Assembly: GCA_003170035.1 (NCBI GenBank)
Contig: PMZX01000211.1
Coordinates: 446-8,397, forward strand
Direction: 5' to 3'
DNA: 7,952 nt
Source: Myxococcales bacterium
GTDB taxonomy: Bacteria > Myxococcota_A > Polyangia > Fen-1088
Shown: positions 1 to 5,643 of the stretch, piece by piece
How positions within the stretch are numbered: position 1 is the first letter of the stretch
Layout of the letters: every line of letters begins with the position of its first letter
The notes under the pieces: generated by a model
What the model saw: only the letters and a program-made list of their open reading frames with translations
What the model was told of the DNA's origin: nothing
The model's database searches: none
Translations under genes and position numbers: made by a program

Positions 1-388
1 GCACGATGCCGCGCAAGGGCTCAGACAGTTGGTTGCAGGTTGTGTCGAATTCGGTCAAGGTGCGCTGCTTCTGCCCCCATCGGGGTAGGTTCTTCGCCGC
101 GGTCGACGAAGTTCGGTCCAACATACACCAGGGCTTTCCCCATGACACAGCTGGATCAATCTTTTGGACGTCAGGTCGCCCCGGTCATTCAGGAACCCCA
201 TATGGAAATCCGCAAGATGAGCAGTTCGAAGTACCTGACCAGTATCCAAGCGGGTACTGAGATATTCGTCGGTACGGGACGACTGGACACCGACGACTAC
301 TACTGTACCATTCAGTAACACGGTATCGTTCCGCACGCAGGGGAGCCACCTGTTGCTCGCCCGGCCGTCCAAGAGGTTAAGTGAGACC
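1..388. other. Upstream region with no supported gene; one open frame of doubtful status
   Basis: No recognisable gene is seen here. Plus-strand frame 1 is open from the window edge to a TAA at 316-318, so it could be the 3' end of a gene that starts before the window, or a small gene from the ATG at 142 (58 codons, ending DTDDYYCTIQ). I recognise no family, no Shine-Dalgarno precedes the ATG at 142, and two other frames are also open over much of the stretch. The base composition looks less GC-rich than the rest of the window, which fits a non-coding or decayed region. An 8-bp perfect inverted repeat (TCGTCGGT at 266-273, ACCGACGA at 289-296, 15-nt loop) lies near the end of the open frame; there is no following T-tract, so it is not a standard intrinsic terminator. 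Confidence 0.3.
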
Positions 389-1885
389 ATGACCGCAAAT
401 CACCGCACGCACCGAAGCCGAAACGATTCGCAACTGATCCGCCGCCTCTTCGGCTGGATTTGCGGATGCGCGATCTGTGCGGCGTGGGGATGTGGCGCAC
501 GTACGCCTTTGGATTGGCCCGGCGAAGGGCCTAGCGCCCCTGGCGGGGGAAACGGGGGCGGAATGGGCGGCACCCCCACAGGATCGAGTGGCGGCGTATT
601 CGGTTCGGCTGGCCCGGGCAGCGGCATGGGCGGCAGCGCTGTTACAGGCGGCGGCGGAAGCGGCGGTGTTTCAGTCGGCGGAGCTTCTGGCACGTCGGCG
701 AGCGGTTCGCCGATGGGTGGCACGGGTGGCAATCCCGCGACGGGCGGGCGCGGCGGAGCTAGGGGCACCGTGTTCACGGGCGGCGCCCCTGGAATCGGCG
801 GTACTGGCGGCAGCCCCGCGACGGGCGGGCGCGGCGGAGCTGGGGGCACCGTATTCACGGGCGGCGCCCCTGGAATCGGCGGTACTGGCGGCAGCCCCGC
901 GACGGGCGGGCGCGGCGGAGCTGGGGGCATTGTGTTCACGGGCGGCGCCCCTGGAGTCGGCGGTACTGGCGGCAGCCCCGCGACGGGCGGGCGCGGCGGA
1001 AGTGGGGGCAGCGGGCTCACGGGCGGCGCCCCTGGAATCGGCGGTACTGGCGGCAGCCCCGCGACGGGCGGGCGCGGCGGCACCGCAGGCACTGTGGGCT
1101 TGGGCGGCCAAAGCGGAATGGCAGGAAGCGGCGGAGCTGCCGGGAAACCCGGGAGCGGCGGCACCGGCGGTATCGGTGGTACGGCCGGCGCGGGCGTGGC
1201 GGGCGCAGCGGGAAACCCAGGCATCGGCGGCTCGTCTGGTCTCGGGGGCGTTTCCAGCACAGCAGGCGCCCCTGCCGTCGTTTGTCCACCGCCCCCGCCG
1301 GGCCTCGACATGATCGATGACATGAACGACGGGGATCGATTCATCTTGCTCGGTCGAGGCCGCAGCGGCGCGTGGATGACCAGCGGCGACGCCACGCCCG
1401 GCGCCACCATGTCGCCCGCCCCGGGCGGCAATTTCACCATGACCGACACCGGCGACCCGTGCCGCAAGAGCGCGGTTTACGTGCAGGGCTTCGGATATGC
1501 CCTAAGTGGCGCGTCCTTTTCTGTGGGGCTCGGCAGCCCGTACAATGCGTCTGCCTATCGCAATCTCACTTTTTGGGCCAAAGTGGATCCAGGGACCACG
1601 CCGCGGTTGCGTGTGTCTCTCCCCGACAAGGACACCCATCCCGACGGCGGCATTTGCCAGTTCAATGGGTCGGGGACGAATTCGTGTTGGGATCATTATG
1701 GCCTCCGGGTGGCCTTCACAACCGAATGGGCCCAGTACACCATTCCGTTTTCGTCGTTGACCCAGAACGGTTGGGGAAACCTCGGGACAGCATTCGATCC
1801 GGCCAGCGTGTACCAAGTCGATTTCGAAATTCCCGTTAACGCCAATTTTGGCATTTGGATCGACGACCTCGCCTTCTTGCCGTAG
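389..1885 (+). CDS. Putative glycine-rich surface lipoprotein with tandem repeats and a C-terminal carbohydrate-binding-like domain
   Basis: A 498-residue protein from the ATG at 389. A basic N-terminus (RSR, RR) leads into a short hydrophobic stretch and AAWGC at about residues 31-35, a loose lipobox, so Cys35 may be lipidated and the protein anchored to a membrane. The run CGARTPLD is one I recall from myxobacterial secreted proteins. Residues about 50-300 are almost entirely Gly, Ala, Ser, Thr and Pro, including 27-residue repeats, and probably form a flexible stalk. After a Cys-Pro-rich hinge (VCPPPPPG), residues about 307-498 form a non-repetitive domain with alternating beta-strand character ending VDFEI...FGIWIDDLAFLP, which resembles galactose-binding-like or CBM11-type beta-sandwiches. 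A glycan ligand is inference. An in-frame TTG at 353 is an alternative start: it has the better Shine-Dalgarno (AGGGGAG, 339-345, 7-nt spacing) but gives an unusually long n-region. The gene stands alone, convergent with the methyltransferase. Confidence 0.75.
   Translation: MTANHRTHRSRNDSQLIRRLFGWICGCAICAAWGCGARTPLDWPGEGPSAPGGGNGGGMGGTPTGSSGGVFGSAGPGSGMGGSAVTGGGGSGGVSVGGASGTSASGSPMGGTGGNPATGGRGGARGTVFTGGAPGIGGTGGSPATGGRGGAGGTVFTGGAPGIGGTGGSPATGGRGGAGGIVFTGGAPGVGGTGGSPATGGRGGSGGSGLTGGAPGIGGTGGSPATGGRGGTAGTVGLGGQSGMAGSGGAAGKPGSGGTGGIGGTAGAGVAGAAGNPGIGGSSGLGGVSSTAGAPAVVCPPPPPGLDMIDDMNDGDRFILLGRGRSGAWMTSGDATPGATMSPAPGGNFTMTDTGDPCRKSAVYVQGFGYALSGASFSVGLGSPYNASAYRNLTFWAKVDPGTTPRLRVSLPDKDTHPDGGICQFNGSGTNSCWDHYGLRVAFTTEWAQYTIPFSSLTQNGWGNLGTAFDPASVYQVDFEIPVNANFGIWIDDLAFLP
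716..1120 (+). repeat. Five contiguous 81-bp tandem repeats within the Gly-rich coding region
   Basis: Units begin at 716, 797, 878, 959 and 1040, each exactly 81 bp (27 codons). Each starts GGTGG(N/S)PATGGRGG, and the first four end TGGAPG(I/V). Units 2-5 share an identical first 41 nucleotides. By eye, units 2 and 3 differ at about 4 positions, units 3 and 4 at about 7, and units 1 and 2 at about 8. Unit 5 diverges after its first half. There are no spacers, so this is a coding minisatellite produced by in-frame duplication, not a CRISPR array. Confidence 0.93.
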
Positions 1886-1951
1886 GACAAACGTAGAGAG
1901 CGTGGAGCCCCACGATGGTCGTGCGCGAAGAGCACCGGATCTAGCGGCTTG

Positions 1952-2680
1952 CTAGCGTGGCTTCAGCGTGATTCCGATGCATAGGTTGACCGCGACCACT
2001 GGCACGAAAAGTGGAAAGAAGCTTCGGTGCTCGATGCTGAAGTGGGGTGCCAGAACCTCGAGGATCTCGTCCGGCTGGTTGATGTGCTCACGCTCGATGA
2101 ACCAGCGATAGGGCTGCTTGTATCGCCGCTCGAAAATGCGCTGCGCGGAAATGCGCCGGCACATCCCATAGGCCAGGCCGCCCTCGCAGGGGATGACGAT
2201 CTGGAAACGTCCCCGCTCGGGGCGACACAGCCGATGCATCTCCTGCACCGCCGCCGGTAGATTCGGCAGATGCTCCAGCACGTGAACGGCCACGATCCGG
2301 TCGAAGCAGCCGTCCTCGAAGTCGAGTCGCTGCTGGCAGTCACCCACGCGGGCCTCGATGCCGGGGAAGCGTCGTGCGATCTCGGCCGCCATGTTGGGCC
2401 GCAGTTCCAGCGCCACGTAGCCCTCGCGCTGTGCTGGCGTCAGCCGTTCGTACTCGAGGTGCTCGCCCAGCCCCGCGCCGATCTCGAGCGTCCGGTGGAA
2501 CTCGGCCGGCGCATGGTCCACCGGGTAGCGGTGGCTGAAGCGATCGACCACACCGTACTTCTGCGGCAGTACTTCGTGCCAGTGGTGCATGAAGTCGTCG
2601 CGGATCCGCTCCTGCTCTACCGTAAGCGGCGGGAAGATCTTGGGCCACTTGCCCGGAGCGGAGTCAACCCTAGACGTCAT
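1952..2680 (-). CDS. Class I SAM-dependent methyltransferase (Methyltransf_11/25-like)
   Basis: A 242-residue protein. Motif I is LEIGAGLGEH (residues 65-74), the SAM-binding glycine loop. The acidic residue after strand 2 is Glu92 in VALELRP. GDCQQRLDF (113-121) fits the adenine-contacting loop, and DRIVAVHVLEHLP (127-139) is the motif IV/post-IV region typical of Methyltransf_11/25 proteins. The N-terminal 60 residues and the C-terminal part (about 160-242) would form the acceptor site. A hydrophobic stretch at 220-239 could contact a membrane or simply be core strands. The acceptor is unknown; next to nucleotide-sugar genes a sugar or glycan O-methyltransferase is plausible. I chose the ATG at 2680; an in-frame ATG at 2707 (nine residues longer) is possible, and neither has a strong ribosome site. 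The frame stays open to 3205, but that would overlap the dehydrogenase gene. It is divergent from the dehydrogenase and convergent with the lipoprotein gene. Confidence 0.85.
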   Translation of the reverse strand: MTSRVDSAPGKWPKIFPPLTVEQERIRDDFMHHWHEVLPQKYGVVDRFSHRYPVDHAPAEFHRTLEIGAGLGEHLEYERLTPAQREGYVALELRPNMAAEIARRFPGIEARVGDCQQRLDFEDGCFDRIVAVHVLEHLPNLPAAVQEMHRLCRPERGRFQIVIPCEGGLAYGMCRRISAQRIFERRYKQPYRWFIEREHINQPDEILEVLAPHFSIEHRSFFPLFVPVVAVNLCIGITLKPR

Positions 2681-2948
2681 GGCGTGATTGCGCTCGATGC
2701 CGTCCATGCGTGGCACAACGGCTCGATTGTCGAGTTCTCCATCGGCTGGCGACAGCCTACAAGAGGGCCTGTTTCGATGCAATTGGCACCCATCCGGCAA
2801 GAGGGCTTGACTCAGTCGGGTGGATCTCAGAGCATCTCGGCGTGACACTGCACCATGAGGTTGCCGGCGGCGACAGTAGCTGGATGGGCGTCCATCTCCG
2901 CATTTTCGATCGTCGGACCTCCCGTCCCCGGGTTCGAGAGCCGCACTC
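2681..2948. promoter_or_regulatory. Divergent intergenic region between the methyltransferase and dehydrogenase genes
   Basis: This 268-bp stretch must carry the promoters for both outward-facing genes, and no coding sequence is recognisable in it. On the plus strand, TTGGCAC-N7-GGCAA at 2783-2800 has the GG-N10-GC spacing of a sigma54 promoter with a perfect -24 element but a poor -12 element. TTGACT at 2807-2812 resembles a sigma70 -35 box but lacks a convincing -10 partner. An 11-bp near-repeat (AAGAGGGCCTG at 2761, AAGAGGGCTTG at 2799) flanks the sigma54-like site, as a pair of protein-binding sites might. A GAGAG at 2936-2940 serves as a weak Shine-Dalgarno for the ATG at 2949. Confidence 0.4.
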
Positions 2949-4223
2949 ATGAACGTTTGCGTTCTTGGCCTCTGGCATCTTGGATCGGTCACTGCGGCCT
3001 GTCTTGCCGATGCTGGTTGCGACGTGACCGGCCTCGATGAGGCGGAAGACGTGATCGAGACCCTGAACGAGGGGCATGCGCCGCTGTTTGAACCAGAGCT
3101 CGACGACTTGATCGGCAAAGGAATTGGCGCGGGCCGTCTGCGCTTCACCACCAACGCGGCGGAAGCCGTCAAGCACGCATCCGTGCTGTGGGTCGCGTTC
3201 GACACGCCGGTGTCCGAGGACGATCGCGCCGACGTCGACTATGTCGTGTCGCGTGTGGAGAAGCTCCTGCCGCTCCTCGGACCGGGGACGCTGGTGATCG
3301 TGTCGTCACAGCTACCGGTCGGCTCGGTTGGCGCACTCGAGCGACGGTGTGGACGCAAGGAGATCTCCTTTGCCGCCTTGCCGGAGAACCTGCGTCTGGG
3401 CAAAGCGATCGAAGTCTTCACCAAGCCTGACCGGGTCATCGCGGGGGTGCGCGGCGATCGCGACCGCGCAACGATTGCGAAGATGCTCGCACCGCTGACC
3501 GATCGTATTGAATGGATGTCAGTCGAATCGGCGGAGATGACCAAGCACGCGATAAACGCCTTCTTGGCCACGTCCGTCGTCTTCATCAACGAGATTGCAA
3601 CGATCTGCGAAGGGGTGGGCGCGGACGCCAAAGAAGTGGAACGCGGCCTGAAGTCGGAATCGCGCATTGGACCACGGGCCTACCTTTCGCCTGGTGCGGC
3701 CTTTGCGGGTGGGACTCTGGCGCGGGACATCGCCTTTCTCAATGAGCTGAGCGCGAAGGCCGGCCGACAATCGCCGCTTCTTTCGTCGGTGAAGACGAGC
3801 AACGATCTGCACAAGGGATGGACACGCCGCAAATTGCAGATGCTTCTGGGCGATTTGCGGGATCGAACCGTGGGCGTCTGGGGGCTGACCTACAAACCGG
3901 GAACCGACACATTGCGACGCTCCAGTGCGATCGAGCTCTGCCGCTGGCTCCACGATCAAGGAGCGCGGGTGGTTGCCCATGATCCTGCGGTCAAATCGTT
4001 GCCCCAGGAACTGCAATCGATCATCAAGCTGCAGAACTCGCCAGCGGGCGCGGCGAGCGGTGTCGATGTGCTGATTGTGGCAACCGAATGGCCGATGTAT
4101 CGCGAGGTCGCCCTCGACATTTTTTTCGGACTGACGGTTGTCGATGCAAACCGATTTCTCCGCGACAAGCTCGAAGGCCACGCGGCGGTCCGCTACGTGA
4201 CCATCGGAAAGGGAGCAACATGA
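2949..4223 (+). CDS. UDP-glucose/nucleotide-sugar 6-dehydrogenase family protein lacking the catalytic cysteine
   Basis: A 424-residue, full-length member of the UDP-glucose/GDP-mannose dehydrogenase family, which normally oxidises sugar C6 to a carboxylate with two NAD+. The N-terminal Rossmann domain has CVLGLWHLGS (4-13), with Asp30 closing strand 2. The family segments FDTP (84-87), QLPVG (121-125) and PENLRLGKA (145-153) with PDRVIAG (160-166) follow. The middle helix holds Lys199 and Asn203 of the active site, and the C-terminal domain has GLTYKPGTDTLR (312-323). The active-site loop normally reads F-G-G-S-C-F-P-K-D; here it is FAGGTLARD (252-260), so the nucleophilic Cys is Thr256 while Asp260 is kept. 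The usual catalytic Thr of the STxPVG motif is Gln121. Known enzymes need the Cys for the aldehyde-to-acid step, so this protein may stop at the aldehyde, act on another substrate, or be non-catalytic; that is inference. Its TGA overlaps the SDR start (ATGA). Confidence 0.85.
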   Translation: MNVCVLGLWHLGSVTAACLADAGCDVTGLDEAEDVIETLNEGHAPLFEPELDDLIGKGIGAGRLRFTTNAAEAVKHASVLWVAFDTPVSEDDRADVDYVVSRVEKLLPLLGPGTLVIVSSQLPVGSVGALERRCGRKEISFAALPENLRLGKAIEVFTKPDRVIAGVRGDRDRATIAKMLAPLTDRIEWMSVESAEMTKHAINAFLATSVVFINEIATICEGVGADAKEVERGLKSESRIGPRAYLSPGAAFAGGTLARDIAFLNELSAKAGRQSPLLSSVKTSNDLHKGWTRRKLQMLLGDLRDRTVGVWGLTYKPGTDTLRRSSAIELCRWLHDQGARVVAHDPAVKSLPQELQSIIKLQNSPAGAASGVDVLIVATEWPMYREVALDIFFGLTVVDANRFLRDKLEGHAAVRYVTIGKGAT

Positions 4224-5092
4224 CGGGCAGGCTGCAGGGGCGTGCGGCCATCATCACCGGCGCCAATCAGGGGCTGGGCTTGGCGATCGCGCAGGCCTAC
4301 GTCAGCGCCGGCGCGAACCTGTTTCTTTGCGCACGGGATGCCACGAAACTCGCGGCCGCGGTGAACAGTTTGCGGGGATCGGCGGCCCCTGGGCAGACCA
4401 TCGTGGGTGAGGCGGCGGATGTATCGCAGCAGGCGGACGTCGCGAGAGTGGTGGCTCACGCCGCAGACGCATGCGGAGCCGTGCAAATCCTGGTGAACAA
4501 CGCGGGGATCTATGGGCCGCTGGGGCGCATCGAGGATATCGAATGGAGCGACTGGGTTCGGGCCATCGAGATCAATCTGCTGGGATCGGTGCTGATGGCT
4601 CGGGCCATCCTGCCGCACTTTCGTGCGCATCACTACGGCAAGATCATCCAGCTTTCCGGTGGTGGGGCGACGAATCCCCTGCCTCGCATCAGCGCGTATG
4701 CCGCAACAAAGGCGGCGGTAGTCCGATTCGCTGAGACGCTTGCTGAAGAGGCGCGCGAGGATCACATTGATGTCAACTCCATTGCTCCCGGCCCGCTCAA
4801 TACGCGCCTGCTCGATGAGGTGCTTGAGGCGGGGCCCGAGCGGGTAGGTGAGTCGTTCTATGCCAGGGCGGTGAAGCAAAAGGAAAACGGTGGCGCGCCG
4901 GTTGAGCGCAGCGCTGCGCTGGCGGTCTTCCTGGCTTCCGCCGCCAGCGACGGCATTACCGGCAAGCTTCTCAGTGCTATCTGGGATCCCTGGGAGACGT
5001 TGACCAGTCACAGAGACGAGATGAACAGCGACATCTACACCCTGCGGCGGATTGTGCCCAAGGACCGCGGCTTGCCTTGGGGAGAGAGATGA
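4220..5092 (+). CDS. Classical SDR-family NAD(P)-dependent oxidoreductase
   Basis: A 290-residue short-chain dehydrogenase/reductase. It has the cofactor motif TGANQGLG (13-20), Arg39 at the end of strand 2 (suggesting NADP(H) preference), NNAG (93-96), Asn119 and the catalytic Ser146, Tyr160 and Lys164 (YAATK), so it should be active. The substrate loop is followed by a tail of about 40 residues beyond the usual SDR core, with WDPWETL (255-261) and a charged end (IYTLRRIVPKDRGLPWGER); I recall similar tails in SDRs of polysaccharide loci, but this was not searched. The ATG at 4220 is chosen because it has GGAAAGGGAG just upstream and overlaps the dehydrogenase stop by four bases; the frame also stays open upstream inside that gene. 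The overlap indicates translational coupling, so its substrate is probably a nucleotide sugar or the product of the preceding enzyme. Confidence 0.9.
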   Translation: MTGRLQGRAAIITGANQGLGLAIAQAYVSAGANLFLCARDATKLAAAVNSLRGSAAPGQTIVGEAADVSQQADVARVVAHAADACGAVQILVNNAGIYGPLGRIEDIEWSDWVRAIEINLLGSVLMARAILPHFRAHHYGKIIQLSGGGATNPLPRISAYAATKAAVVRFAETLAEEAREDHIDVNSIAPGPLNTRLLDEVLEAGPERVGESFYARAVKQKENGGAPVERSAALAVFLASAASDGITGKLLSAIWDPWETLTSHRDEMNSDIYTLRRIVPKDRGLPWGER

Positions 5093-5131
5093 CCGGCCGA
5101 ACTAGATGAACTCGCACACGTACGCGGCCGG
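5093..5131. terminator. Possible hairpin at the convergent SDR/ppnP junction
   Basis: CCGGCCG at 5093-5099 pairs with CGGCCGG at 5125-5131 (7-bp GC stem, 25-nt loop). It covers the 9-bp gap between the two convergent stop codons and the end of ppnP. Neither side has a T-tract, so if it helps termination it would not be a standard intrinsic terminator. GC-rich palindromes of this size arise easily by chance in such DNA. Confidence 0.2.
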
Positions 5132-5380
5132 CTGGTCAGCGCGAATGTCGAATCCAGTCTTCGCGGGAATCTCGAAGGCCGTGCCCACCGGGTAGTGCTT
5201 CCATTCGCCGCCGGGCAGGCGCGCGGCGAGTTCTCCACTGACGACCGTCATCCGTTCAGCGCCGCCGGTGTCGAAGTGAAACTCCCCTGGCTGTACGACG
5301 CCCGCGGTGGCGCGACGTCCGTTGCGCTCGAAGCCGAGACTTTGAACCTTGCCCTCGAAGTAGGTGTTGTGCTTGGTCAT
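5102..5380 (-). CDS. ppnP: Pyrimidine/purine nucleoside phosphorylase PpnP (cupin, former DUF1255/YaiE)
   Basis: A 92-residue single-domain cupin that matches E. coli PpnP (YaiE, 94 aa) from end to end: YFEGKVQSLGF near residues 7-17, TAGVVQPGEFHF (25-36), ERMTVVSGEL (42-51), then FEIPAKTGF (69-77) and AAYVCEFI at the C-terminus. The family catalyses phosphorolysis of several purine and pyrimidine nucleosides to free base and pentose 1-phosphate in the cytoplasm, for nucleoside salvage. I chose the ATG at 5380; a TTG two codons upstream (5386) is possible. No strong ribosome site is seen. The gene is transcribed against the surrounding sugar genes, with its stop 9 bp from the SDR stop, so it is probably an independent housekeeping gene and not part of the glycan pathway. 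Confidence 0.93.
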   Translation of the reverse strand: MTKHNTYFEGKVQSLGFERNGRRATAGVVQPGEFHFDTGGAERMTVVSGELAARLPGGEWKHYPVGTAFEIPAKTGFDIRADQPAAYVCEFI

Positions 5381-5643
5381 GTGCAACAGACTACTCGAAG
5401 ACCGGCTGGCGTGTCTTCACAACTGAACAGGCCGGCTGTGCGCGAGATCCGCGAGGTCCTTGCAGCCGCCGCCCGGCCGGCCCGGGCGGTCGCCCGCGGC
5501 CAGCCCCCGGGCCGGCTCACCAGCGCCGGACATGACGGGCGGCAGCGTCACCGACGTGGCGGTGGTCGACACGCATTCAGCGGTTGACCGGCGGAGCGCG
5601 ACCTCCCTATGATCCGGGCCTGACCTTCCCACCTGAGATCTCC
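5381..5643. other. GC-rich intergenic region between ppnP and the glycosyltransferase, with overlapping inverted repeats
   Basis: No gene is supported here; the open frames have no recognisable content. The stretch can form two mutually exclusive hairpins. One is CCGCCCGG/CCGGGCGG at 5469-5489 with a 5-nt loop. The other is an 11-bp stem pairing 5476-5486 with 5506-5516 across a 19-nt loop. Both lie upstream of the sigma70-like promoter, so they would not be in the leader of a transcript starting there. They could be in the transcript of a promoter further upstream, or be DNA sites. No T-tract follows either hairpin. Confidence 0.4.
5584..5613 (+). promoter_or_regulatory. Sigma70-like promoter for the glycosyltransferase-epimerase operon
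   Basis: TTGACC at 5584-5589 matches the -35 consensus at 5 of 6 positions. TATGAT at 5608-5613 matches the -10 consensus at 5 of 6. The spacer is 18 bp. Transcription would begin near 5620 and leave a leader of about 24 nt before the ATG at 5644, a typical arrangement. It is the best promoter match I found in the window. Confidence 0.6.

Noticed and set aside
716..1120. CRISPR array
   Set aside because: The repeats are contiguous 81-bp coding units with no unique spacers and no dyad structure like a CRISPR repeat.
477..1313. Second plus-strand open frame of 278 codons, Ala/Arg-rich
   Set aside because: It is an out-of-frame shadow of the repeat region, has no recognisable domain, and ends where the repeats and GC bias end.
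400..1467. Long minus-strand proline-rich open frame (355 codons) opposite the lipoprotein
   Set aside because: It is the antisense of Gly-rich codons (GGC read as GCC/CCG), which naturally yields Pro/Ala-rich frames without stops. The plus frame has a signal-like start and a structured C-terminal domain.
1901..1955. Intrinsic terminators between the convergent lipoprotein and methyltransferase genes
   Set aside because: Only two 5-bp stems are seen (CGTGG/CCACG at 1901-1914 and CTAGC/GCTAG at 1941-1955), without T-tracts on either strand. They are too weak to call.
2681..3205. 175-residue N-terminal extension of the methyltransferase frame
   Set aside because: It would overlap the dehydrogenase start region by over 250 bp on the opposite strand and has no recognisable domain. 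The methyltransferase fold is complete from the ATG at 2680.
3519..4181. 220-codon minus-strand open frame opposite the dehydrogenase
   Set aside because: It lies antisense to a clearly conserved gene and shows no family motifs.
4088..4219. Upstream in-frame extension of the SDR
   Set aside because: It lies wholly inside the dehydrogenase gene. The SDR fold starts normally at 4220, where a ribosome site and a stop/start overlap are present.
5584..5643. Upstream TTG start for the glycosyltransferase
   Set aside because: That TTG is part of the -35 box and lies upstream of the predicted transcript start. The extra 20 residues are not part of the GT2 fold.
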